A stretch of DNA of 64,000 bases from Lichtheimia corymbifera B2541 (lineage: Eukaryota; Mucoromycota; Mucoromycetes; Mucorales; Lichtheimiaceae). Shown here piece by piece: positions 47,740-57,750 of the stretch. The notes beneath the pieces are model-generated. The model was given only the letters and a program-made list of their open reading frames with translations. It did no database searches and was not told the DNA's origin. Position numbers and translations under genes: made by a program. Each line of letters starts with the position of its first letter. Position 1 is the stretch's first letter. Location of the stretch: NCBI GenBank assembly GCA_000697475.1, contig JNEU01000734.1, forward strand, positions 397,956 to 461,955, read 5' to 3'.

Positions 47740-48330
47740 CCCCCAGTATATATCCATATCCTTCCATCCAACTTCCATCCAATGTACCAAAGCAATGTTG
47801 ATATCCATATCCATAAGGATCCGTATGTATTAAAGACATGATGCTACACGCAAATAAAGCTGCTTCTATACAATGGCTATCTGCTGTCTACGTGAAAAGG
47901 CTGTAAGGCAAGATGCTGCAAATATATAGAGACAATGAAGTAAAGTCCTTGCTAGTAGCAACTGCTATTACGTTTGGCCGTGGCAGAGAAGTGTGCACGA
48001 GAGCATGTGTTGCAGTATAATGACTAGGCTGTGGATGCTGTTTGAGACAATGAAGTAAAGGACTTGCTAATAGCAACTGCTGCAATGAATGCTGTTACGA
48101 TTGGTTGTCGTAAAGGAGCGTGCAAGAGAGCGTGTAGTGTCAAGGAACGCGGGTGTTGTAGTAGGCAGTGCTCACGTCATGGCCTTGCCATTCAGTCAAA
48201 GACAATCGGATGGATACAGTTGTAGCATTGACATGATGGGCTGAAGCAGCACATCGTCCGCAGGTGGAAGTTGTACTTGAATGCATCAACGGTTGAGGAT
48301 GGGAAGAAGAGGGAGATAAAGTGGGAGTGG
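47740..48330 (-). repeat. Dispersed repeat R1, copy 1
   Basis: A stretch of about 590 bp that recurs, diverged, at 51255-51710 in the same orientation. Well-conserved blocks include the run around 47862-47885 (AATAAAGCTGCTTCTATACA, then ATGGCTATCTGCTGTC), TATCCATATCCA, AGCAACTGCTG...AATGAATGCTGTTA, GTGTCAAGGA and AGGTGG..GTTGTACTTGAATG. Copy 1 also holds an internal duplication of about 118-bp spacing (GAGACAATGAAGTAAAG at about 47930 and 48048). Read on the minus strand, both copies show a stretch like IHT-P-GYGY--CFG, so a decayed coding gene or transposon is possible. No terminal repeats were seen. Confidence 0.75.
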
Positions 48331-48399
48331 AAGTGGTGGAAATTAAATCTGTCAGGCAGTCAGACATATCCATATACACTGATATCAATGCATGATATT

Positions 48400-49020
48400 G
48401 GGATTGCCTGTCACGAACCTCAAACTTTCACACAATATGCTCTAGGACATCCTGAACAACTTTGTAGTAAAAAAGAACCCACACTTCATTTGAAAATTTC
48501 GAAAGGGAGGGTATAATGTGGGGTTTACTATGAGGGTCGGAAATTGGGAAAGCGCCGGATTTATGAAAAAGTCATTTAGTATGTAGTTTCTTGGGATCCC
48601 CCATCTCGCACTTGAAACTTGGTCAGAAGGTACTCTCGCACATGCTGATCAACTCCATTCATTTAAAAACCGCATAGTTCATTATGAACATTTTGAATGC
48701 GGGCCAGCCCAAATGTAGGAGAAAGTAGGGTCGGCGCTCCTGTTCCCCGAGATTGCCCACCTCGAACCTGAAACTTTCACATAACACCCTTTCGACCACG
48801 CCGAGCAATTTCGTTCTCATAAAGACCGCAGAGTTCATTGTGAAAACTTTGAATGCAGGAGAGACGACGAATGGGTGAAAACATAAATAGGGTGTACGGC
48901 CGTGCGCGCCGATATTGCTCATCGGGACGTCGAAATTTGGTCAAGAGGTGCTCTCGGTCATGCTGATCAACGTCGTTCTAATAAAGCCTCTACATATCAT
49001 TATGTAGATTTGGAGAAACA
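48400..49020 (+). repeat. Diverged tandem array of R2 modules
   Basis: Four degraded copies of a module of about 110-120 bp, starting near 48410, 48605, 48755 and 48905. Shared order: a C/T-rich start, GAAACTTTCACA or a variant, then a C..GCTGA/CCGAGCAA block, TT.GTTCT.ATAAAG, and TTCATTGTGAAAACTTTGAA or a variant. The same order appears, better preserved, in the right arms of the hairpins at 49406-49524 and 49922-50039. The first two copies resemble each other at the end (TTTGAATGCGGGCC versus TTTGAATGCAGGAG). Confidence 0.65.
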
Positions 49021-49524
49021 GACACCTTTATGTTTTTACATATGTTGTAACGATGATGCTATATGGAGAGTGGTGGTTGTTCATTGTGAAGTATTACGCA
49101 AATGAGCTGTGTTGCACAAAGAAGTCCATCTGCATCTTCGGCTCTATCGGGGTCTACCTACTTCACAATGAACGAACACGACTTATCATATAGCATTACG
49201 CTTACAGCATAGTAAAAAAATAAAGATTCCCGTAACTAAAAATTCTACAATGAAACGTGGGGTCTCCAATCGAACAAAGTTGCTCGTCGGGGTGAAGCGC
49301 ACCCTGTGTGCAAGTTTCACGATCGTCGTGGCCGATCCGAGATTTCGCAATGTCACCACCAGCCAAAGTGGAGCTTGGGTCGACCTCTTGAATTTTTTTC
49401 AACGAGGCTGGTGGTGACATTGGGTGAATCTGAGATCGGCCACGACGATCGTGAAACTTGCACACAGGGTGCGCTTCACCCCGCCGAGCAATATTGTTCG
49501 ATTGAAGACCCCACGTTTCATTGT
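49005..49524. repeat. 520-bp unit 1 with two nested hairpins
   Basis: The first of two direct copies with a period of exactly 520 bp. The word ACAATGAAACGTGG occurs at 49247 and 49767, and GCAAATGAGCTGTG at 49098 and 49618. Hairpin A: arms at about 49036-49092 and 49162-49211 (TTCATTGTGAAG versus CTTCACAATGAA), around a loop of about 70 nt. Hairpin B: arms 49247-49364 and 49406-49524, near-perfect inverted copies of about 118 bp around a 41-nt spacer. For instance, GCACCCTGTGTGCAAGTTTC on one side is answered by GAAACTTGCACACAGGGTGC on the other. Confidence 0.9.
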
Positions 49525-50044
49525 AAAGTTTAGAGATACAGGCACCTTTATGTTTTTACATATGCTGTAACCATGATACTATATGGAGAGTGGCGTTTGT
49601 TCATTGGGAAGTATCATGCAAATGAGCTGTGTTGCACAAAGAAGTCCATCTGCATCTTCGGCTCTATCGGGGTCTACCTACTTCACAATGACCGAACACG
49701 ACTTGTCATATAGCATTACGCTTACAGTATATGTAAAACACAAAGATGCCCATAACTAAAAATTCTACAATGAAACGTGGGGTCCTCAATCGAACAAAGT
49801 TGTGCGGCGGGGTCAAGCGCACCTTGTGTAGAAGTTTCACGATCGTCGTGGCCATTCTCAGATTCACCCAATGTCGCCACTGACCAAAAATATTTTTGGT
49901 TGCAAGAGGTCGACCCGTGTTGGCTGGTGGTGACATTGCGAAATTTGGGATTGGCCACCTCGATCGTGAAACTTGCACACAAGATCCTGTTGGCCCCGGC
50001 AAGCACCTTTGTTCTATGAAAGACCACACGTTTCATTGAAAAGT
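49525..50044. repeat. 520-bp unit 2 with two nested hairpins
   Basis: The second direct copy of the 520-bp unit. Hairpin A spans about 49556-49732. Hairpin B has arms 49767-49885 and 49922-50039. It is more diverged than unit 1, and its spacer carries a perfect 16-bp palindrome, CCAAAAATATTTTTGG (49884-49899). A third, partial start of hairpin A follows at about 50050-50130, with the TGCTATATG/GTTCATTGT words in altered form (GACGCTATATGACAAGTGG), after which similarity ends. Confidence 0.9.
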
Positions 50045-50130
50045 TTGGAGATATGACTGTCTTTATGTTTTTACTATGATGTAAGCATGACGCTATATGA
50101 CAAGTGGTCTTTGTTCATTGTCAATCGCCT

Positions 50131-51254
50131 CACTTATACTAGAACCAAGGATGCAGAAAGAAGCCGTTTATACAATCAAGCAGAGAGGGCGAGGCTTGGA
50201 GTTTCAATCTTATTGGTGGAGACTGCATAACGGTTCCTGCCCTGCCCCTATAGTAAGGTTCGCGTGTGATAGATGGAAGCATGGTAAGGTTAACAAGCCA
50301 AAATAATTACTGCATTCTAGAGTATATGTGTAAAAGAATGGCAGAGGCGATGGTATTGCCTCCTCTCCAGAGATCGTACCCATATAAGGTCATACATACA
50401 AAATAGCGCATGCTGGAAGTCCTCATACGTAACTCAAGCATATATATACTCTGTCATATTGTATCATAGCCCACTCTTTCTTAAGCACACATAATCATTT
50501 AAGCTTACAATGCATCAAATTTTGGTAACAGTTATTATTGTTGGGTACCATTACTAGGGGTTTATTATCTATGAAAATACAAGCGTCTATTTAAACCTGT
50601 GTACAGTCCTGCTGGCTATCGTCTATCAGCATATCAACAAGGAAGCTTTAATGAATGCAATATGATAAATCAACAAAGGTGTCTCAATACAATGATGTGG
50701 ATTATCCGATCATCTAATTCCTATCCTGCCTTTCATTCCAGAAACTAGCCAAGTGGATCACACAGAATCGGTGAGTATCATTATCGTTGCGTCATTGAAT
50801 CATTGGTTGCAACCGTCGTAAACACCTTCATCCAGGATTGCAAAATAGCTGCTGTGCGTACCTTGGCTCCAACATCCAATATCATCCATGGCGGCAAACT
50901 GACTTCGTCAAAGATACAAGCTGTCTCATCCATGCCATCCAATCCATCATCATCCTCAGCCGCATCCACGCATCATGATCCATCCTTCCTGCTGATGACG
51001 TGCCAAGTAATCAAAGTGACATTTCAGGATCATCCACCACTGTGCTTAATTGAATCCATCCATCCATAACCATTGCAAGTCCAATAAGTTGATACAAAGA
51101 AATCCTGTGATCGCTTCCTTTTCCATCCGCCTGTTGGTCAATCACTTGCTTGTTCACTTTCTATCGCAACTCAACCAGGTGAAGAATGCTTGTATTACTT
51201 GATGATTGATATAATATCATCACATCCTAAGTGGACAAAGGAACCAACCCAGGT
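50131..51254. other. Unassigned stretch within the repeat island
   Basis: No clear gene. At 50781-50969 the minus strand reads ACIFDEVSLPPWMILDVGAK in an open frame of 62 codons, and the plus strand is open for 88 codons over the same bases. Neither has recognisable domains or splice signals that extend it. It could be a relic. Confidence 0.35.
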
Positions 51255-51710
51255 CAATGTATCCAGATCCTTCCATCCCATACACCAAAGCAATATTCAT
51301 ATCCATATCCACGAGGATTTGTATGTATTGAGACAAGTTGCTACACGTAAATAAAGCTGCTTCTATACAATGGCTATCTGCTGTCCACATAAAGGAGGCT
51401 GCAAGTAAAGAACGCTGTTGGCGATAATGGTGTAAAGGTCACGATAATAGCAACTGCTGGAATGAATGCTGTTATGTTTGATTGTCGTTGAGGAGTGTAC
51501 AACAGAACGTGCAGTGTCAAGGAGTGCGGGTGTTGCTGTAGTGGGGTGCACAGGCCATGGACTTGCCCATTCGGTCAAGGCAATCGGATCAAGACAGTTG
51601 TAGGATTGACATGACGGGTTGAAGCAGGACAATCGTTCGCAGGTGGTGGTTGTACTTGAATGGGGGCAACAGTTGAAAGTGGGAAGGTGTATTGTGGAAG
51701 AGAGAAAAAG
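51255..51710 (-). repeat. Dispersed repeat R1, copy 2
   Basis: A diverged direct copy of the sequence at 47740-48330, about 3.5 kb away. AATAAAGCTGCTTCTATACA followed by ATGGCTATCTGCTGTC is shared without change, and many short blocks follow in the same order. This copy lacks the internal duplication of copy 1. Small insertions and deletions break any common reading frame, such as one base near 51330. Confidence 0.75.
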
Positions 51711-52244
51711 AGCTGGGGATTTTTAAAGCTGAGGCCTGATAACTTATACGCAGGCACAATCAAACACCCTGCGGTTACGCCCTTAGTGCTTAATCACCAT
51801 ACCTGTTACTGGTATCGCTTCTTTCAAGGCTGACGTATAATAAAAAAAAACAGCTCTCATTATTACTGCTCATCAGAAACAAAGTGTGGCGTCTTTGTGA
51901 GAACAACAATGATTGATGCATCTCATTATTATGTTAAAGCATGAATGAAGGTCAACATGGTTGATGAGCATTGTCTGATACCAAGTCGACACTATATCCA
52001 AAGTAATTTTATTATTTGCCTTGCCTATATGTAAATCCTTCCTAGACTTTGTATGCCAACACCCAACAACACTCGACATTATTATGCTCGATGACTTTGT
52101 GGATATCTACAGCGCTTAATTTATTTTCGCGACAAGAGTTATTTGAGCGGTTTCACTATGGTAATATACATGTCACTCTATGAAGAGATAGTCGGAATAA
52201 GAGGATGTGTGGTAAAAAAGGGGAGAGATGAGGGGAGAATGAGC
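51711..52244. other. Spacer between repeat island and aldo-keto reductase 1
   Basis: The 3' flank of the reductase gene. No gene or repeat was recognised. Confidence 0.4.
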
Positions 52245-53273
52245 TTAGTAAAAGATGGGAAGCTTTTGTGCGTTGACCATAGGGTCGTTGAATCGAAGAC
52301 CCATGTCGAGTTGGTTGATAGCTTGGACATCTTCTTCATCCATGGACCAGTTAAGGGCTTCAAGGTTCATCTTCATACGATCAACATTAAGAGACTTGGG
52401 AACGACAGCTACGTTGCGTTCAAGAGACCATCGCAAAGCAACTTCGGAGGGGTTGCGGTTGTACTTGGCGGCAATATCCTTGATGACAGGGTTCTCAAAG
52501 AGAGGCTCAACCGACTTTGCGCGTCTGGAACCAGTGGAAACAAATGAGGTGGGACCAAAGGAAGAATATGCGGTAACAGCGATGCCTTGAGCTTGGACCC
52601 ACTTGACAAGGTGCTCTTGTTGAAGATAAGGATGCAACTCAACTTGAAGAAGGGAAGGCTTAATGTTGGCATAGGTAAGCATATCCATCAACAATTGGAC
52701 GTTGAAATTGGAAACACCAATATTGCGAACAAGGCCTGCTTCAACGAGCTTTTCCATTTCAGCCCAGCACTCGTGCATTGGTGCACGATCCAAGGTGATG
52801 GTCTCTTCACCAGGTTGATACCAGCCAGGAGGATACTTTTCCTCGATAGGCACATACTTGAGAGGAAGAGGGACTAGAAAATAAAAGCTGTTAATGATCA
52901 ATCCTTTCTATATCAAGAACATGATAAACTTACAATGTACAAGGAACATATCAACGTAATCAAGACCAAGATCTGCCAATTGCTTTTCACATGCCTTGCG
53001 AACATGCTCCTTCTTGTGATAAGTGGACCAAAGCTTGGTGGTAATAAAGAGATCTTCACGCTTCACAATGCCTTCATCGATAGCCATCTTGATACCCTTG
53101 CCAATGGCTTGCTCGTTCTTGTAATTGCTGGCACTATCGATCAATCGATAACCGCAGCGAATGGCATTGTAGATAGTCTCTGGAGCAACATCCGGGGTGA
53201 CCTTCCAGCAGCCGAAGCCAATCAAAGGCATCTTGTCGCCAGAGGGTTGAAGAGTGATATATTCGACAGTCAT
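52245..53273 (-). CDS. Aldo-keto reductase 1, xylose-reductase-like
   Basis: An NAD(P)H-dependent reductase of the AKR2 type. Two exons, 53273-52934 and 52873-52245, give 322 residues, the length of yeast xylose reductases. The catalytic tetrad is visible: Asp and Tyr in LIDSASNYKNE, Lys in ITTKLWSTY and His in MFLVHFPLPLKY. The strand-6 motif is VGVSNFNVQL-like (NIGVSNFNVQLLMDML), followed by VELHPYLQQ. The cofactor loop reads VVPKSLNVDRMKMN, with Lys and Arg placed as in xylose reductase. It ends GLRFNDP...KLPIFY. The paralogue at 56413-57750 lies on the same strand, with AP-1 sigma between them. Xylose reductase or another aldose/ketone reductase cannot be separated by sequence alone. Confidence 0.93.
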
Positions 53274-54793
53274 TTTGCTTGTATGTGTTGGAGTTGTTAA
53301 GAATTAAGAGAAGAACAGATGATGAGAGTTGATGTAGAATGACAAGACGGGTGAATTGGTGGCCCTATATATACTTTTTGCATGCTGCCATCTTAGCGTC
53401 CATATGTTTCTTGTGTCAAGGACTCGATGGCCTGGTCGCTCGATTGAATGTCGTCATATCAGTCTCATTTGGAAATCTGTGTCAAAGGTATTCTGCGTCG
53501 TTTTCTATCATCATCGTTGCATTTGCGTTTACAGAAACTGAGTTTCTGTACAATGCTGTATTTGGCTTAGCTCACACAAACACGTAAATGTAACTTGCTT
53601 CTTGCCTTTTGCCCTGCCCCTGGATTAGGCCGGGGGACCACACAAATGCAACGCATGGCAACAAGCAAATATAGAGTAACCTGACGAGTACGGGAAAATT
53701 TCCCGTTTTGATGCTTGCACATAGATCATATACATGCACACAAATGGCGATCTCTTTCCCGACAAAGTTTATGAAAAATTGTTGACATGAGTAAAAGCAA
53801 CACTGACATGGTCATTGTTCTCACTTTTTCCCTTCCCCGCTACATGGTCAGTGTGGACGTTTGTCAAAGCGCAAAATCCCACAATGCCGACATCACTAAT
53901 TCATCTTCCGTCGGACACCACAGTGTTTTGTCCGGAGGTCAGAGAGAATGAAACCAGCGCTGAGGGGCAAAAGTACGCCCACGCATATGCTTTTGTTCAG
54001 GGCGGTGTTTAGCTTTATCAAGAACAGATCAAGATTATTGTCGGGCTTTCCTTAAGAAACTCATCGAACATGCTATCGACGTATCAAAGTATGACGGATA
54101 AAATGACCCGTGCGGGATTTTGCAATCACTTCCCCGCTGTTGGCCAAGGCAAATCTGGGGTAAATGGTAAGGTAAGCAGCCATCCAACAAAGGTGTCTCT
54201 TTGACAAGAGACAGGCTCGAGAAAGTATGTATGTATAACCATGTATTACAGAAAAAGGGTTACCCTTTCAAGCAAAACGTCATGGTATCCAAAACTGGAA
54301 GGAGTGACAGATCACTGTTTATTCTTTTCTTTCCTTACCTGCGAAAGAAGATCTGTCGATATACGGGAGATATACACTTCTTTTGCTATAGGTCAGCATA
54401 TGTCGTTGGTTGGTCGGAAGTAATCTGGACTCACAAAGTTCTTTTTTGTTCTTCTCACGCTGTCGACCCTGGCATCCTCTATGATACTTACATGTGCTTT
54501 TCTGATAACTATCCGATATCAACATCCCTATCTTGGTAACCTCCCCCAGGAATATTCTTTTTTTGCCCTTTCCCCCAACATCATCATATCTTGGGCATCC
54601 TCATCGTTGACGATCAAAGTTGCGACCATGAAAACCTTGTTATAATAGTATCACGCATAATCAAACAACATCACAAATATGTCTTGTAATCATGCATATC
54701 CATCCCATATATCGATTTGCCCACATACGGGGCTAAACAAGGCGTGCAATGAATCTTGGCATCTACAAGTTTATTGGTATCTGTATTCTACTC
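53274..54793. other. Spacer between aldo-keto reductase 1 and AP-1 sigma
   Basis: About 1.5 kb without a supported gene. It holds the reductase promoter; a perfect palindrome CGGGAAAATTTCCCG near 53692-53706 could bind a dimeric regulator, but that is only a guess. Open frames of up to 112 codons (54201-54539, +) have no domain. Confidence 0.4.
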
Positions 54794-55632
54794 TTATCCT
54801 GATTTCTGCTCATTCACTTCTTGATCCTCGAATTGGTCTTGTTGGGTAATGACACGTAGAACAGACTTTTTACTCGTTTCTTGCATTTCACCAGCAATTA
54901 TCAGCTCGTCCAGAATGAAATATGCCTTGAGAGATAAAGAGTGAGCATTGGATGCATATTAAAGGAAGGATATGGGGTGGATTTACCTTTTGAAAGTTGA
55001 AGATCAAGTCCAATTCGCAGACCTAAACATTATCCATAACCAATGCATGTCAATGCATGATCTCGCATACATCCAATCCAGCTCTCCTACTTACATTGCC
55101 AAAATAGCGATCCAAGATTTCCACATAACGATGGATGATTTCAAGGGTGATCAATTCATTATCGTCTTGGTTGATACCGGCCACAAAGAACAGGCTTGCA
55201 TATCTTTTTTCCAATCCAATCCAACCATTAGTTATCACCATCTCCTATCTCTTGCAAAAGTATATCATACCTTCGATAAACAATCTTTTGGTCTAAAGAG
55301 GGATGGATATATTTGGAAATGAGCATGATATCCTCCACTTGACAACGCCCAAACCCGGGACAACCGTATCCATGCACCCTACCTTTGTATTCCAAAAAGT
55401 TGCACATTTTCACTCGTCGCGCAAGTACCAATTGTGTTGCATCCTTGACGATCTTTTGCTTTTCCTTGGGAGGGATGGTAATGAACCATTTGGTCAACCG
55501 AACTTTGCCCTGACGGCTGACGAGAAGAAGCCAGTTTATCTAGTATCAGACAATTGAGCAAATGGTGTAATCCGAGGGGCCATGGTTGGCATCACGCGTG
55601 CGGGTAGTATTGAAAGGGATCCTTACTGCCAT
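54794..55632 (-). CDS. APS1: AP-1 clathrin adaptor small subunit sigma
   Basis: The sigma subunit of the AP-1 adaptor at the trans-Golgi network and endosomes. Six exons join in frame to 153 residues: 55632-55627 (ATGGCA only), 55539-55383, 55292-55271 (22 nt), 55203-55095, 55022-54987 (36 nt) and 54925-54794. The protein reads [91 protein letters not shown] and [20 protein letters not shown]. The family is almost invariant in these blocks, so the exon structure is secure. The tail [13 protein letters not shown] is variable in the family. Very small exons make the gene easy to miss in single-frame searches. Confidence 0.95.
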
Positions 55633-56412
55633 TGCGTCGAGGATGAGGTTTGTAAAGCTGAGTGGAGGGCTTTGCACGACAACGATATTGGTTTTCGCAT
55701 CCGCAGAAATAATAGACCGCCTCCTGCACTAGACTAATATAAATGACCTTTGGATACCCACATACCTTCTCTTTATTTTGTATAAGATCTATGTTGCCTA
55801 ATAAAATCCTTTATTGCACATTAGCCTACCCATGTGCTGTGGTTTGAAGGAAGACTGTAGTATGCGTAATGCCTTTGTCTACTTTTTTTTCCCAACAATG
55901 AAACAATCGTCTTTGTACCTGATGCATTACGCAAGATGGATGAGTGATATTTTGCCGATCACATTGAAGATTTGGATCTTGCTATAACATATGTAGTTTA
56001 TCGATATCGATGCCTTTTAGGTCATTTAGTCGGAAAAAGCCCCATATCAATTACGTCTTTTTGATCGATGTCTCGCAACAATCCACGTTCTCGGGCTCCG
56101 CAATCATCCGCTGAACCACTAAACTGATGACTCTATAACATCACTCTGCTCCCAAAGTAAAATGAACCATGCCAAATTATAGTGCCTTGACAAAAATGGA
56201 AACAGTCCCAACATTCCAAGTTATTCTGTCAGATTGTGATACAAAATGCAGAGCGAAATGCTTCCCTGGCATTCGATCCCCTTTTTACTCGATACAATTC
56301 AGTGTTTTATATATAACAAATGTAAAAAAGTGCCAGCCTTAAAGATATAATACAATCGTGATTCGGGTAACTAGACTCTTTTCATGAGCAAGGTCCAAGA
56401 GTGAGAGGCTGT
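55633..56412. other. Spacer between AP-1 sigma and aldo-keto reductase 2
   Basis: The promoter of AP-1 sigma and the 3' flank of the second reductase. AT-rich; no gene or repeat seen. Confidence 0.45.
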
Positions 56413-57750
56413 TTAGCAGAAGAGAGGAAGGCCAAAGCCATAAGAGAAGGGATCTGTACAAAGAACATTGAGTATTGTTGGATATTCTCTTTTACACCCA
56501 TTACTTACCATTGAAACGCAAACCAAGATCAAGCTTGGCAATAGCTGCCATATCATCCTTATCCAAGGAGAAAGAGAAAAGATCAATGTTGGTACGGGTG
56601 CGCTCAACGTTCATGCTCTTGGGGATAACAGCGACTCCACGTTCGATCGACCAGCGGAGAAGGACTTGAGCAGCGGTCTTACCGTGCTTGGCGGCAATAT
56701 CAGTGATGACCTTGTGACCGAGAAGAGGTTCAGCAGTCTTGCCATCATCAGTGAGCTGAATAAAGGAAGCAGGACCAAAGGAAGAGTAGGCGGTAACTTG
56801 GATGCCTTGCTTTTGGACCCATTCAACAAGGCGGGTTTGTTGGAGATAGGGGTGAAGTTCAACTATGAAGATAATGACAACAATGAGACAACATGTGATG
56901 TGGTGTCATTCTTTGTATTTACCTTGGAGAACAGCAGGCTTGATGTTGGCATAAGTCAAAAGATCCAAAATGAGTTGGACATTAAAGTTGGAGATACCAA
57001 TGTTCTTGGCCTTGCCAGACTCGGCGATCTTTTCCATCTCGCGCCAGCAGTCTTGCATGGGAGAGCGTTCAAACTCAACTTCGGAGGCACCGTTGGGTTG
57101 ATACCAGCCGGGTGGATAAGCAGTTTCCAAAGCAACGTGCTTCAAAGGCACAGGGAAGTGGATAAGATAAAGATCGACATAATCGAGACCCATGTCCTTG
57201 AGTTGCTTTTCAAAAGCAGGGCGCACATTGTCCTTGTGATGATAGGTGTTCCAGAGCTTGGTGGTAACTGATGCCATAATAGCGTCATCAGCAACCTTGC
57301 TTCTTGCTAACCCTTTGTTTGATCCAACTTACCAAAGAGCTCCTCACGCTTGACAATACCCTCCTTGATGGCCTTGTTGATGCCACGACCGACCTCAACC
57401 TCATTACCGTAATCGCCAGCACCATCGATCAATCTGTTGAAAGCAAATGCACACGCTCAATAGGGAGGAACAAGGACAAGGGGAATCCTTTTGAAATCAT
57501 ACCTGACACCAGCCTAGATGATACAACACATGGTTTAGTAATTCAAGCAAATAAAACAATGCCACATTGCAATGCGTACCTTGATAGCATTATAAACGGT
57601 ATCCTCGGCAGCCTCGTTTTCGACCTTCCAGCAGCCGAAGCTAAACCCTTATTTAGCAGCAGTTCATGAATTGAGAGAGCTGATGATGATCACTTACCCA
57701 ACGAAAGGCATCTTGTCGCCAGTGCGGTTCAAAGTGAGATGTTGGGCCAT
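56413..57750 (-). CDS. Aldo-keto reductase 2, xylose-reductase-like
   Basis: A paralogue of the reductase at 52245-53273. The start [20 protein letters not shown] and at least six introns give about 320 residues. The tetrad is intact: Asp and Tyr in [15 protein letters not shown], Lys in [12 protein letters not shown] and His in [12 protein letters not shown]. The cofactor loop is [14 protein letters not shown]. It shares [27 protein letters not shown] and GLRFNDP with copy 1, and ends FGLPLFC. The last intron falls inside RFN|DPF, where copy 1 has none. One micro-exon (around LIDGAG, near 57.53 kb) codes for only a few residues and its edges are approximate. LIDGAxDYGNE matches classical xylose reductases more closely than copy 1 does. 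Confidence 0.9.

Noticed and set aside
50781..51069. Overlapping open frames of 62 (-) and 88 (+) codons
   Set aside because: Neither extends by splicing or shows a domain; listed only as part of the unassigned stretch.
53690..53708. Perfect palindrome around CGGGAAAATTTCCCG
   Set aside because: One short palindrome in AT-rich intergenic DNA is expected by chance; kept only as a note.
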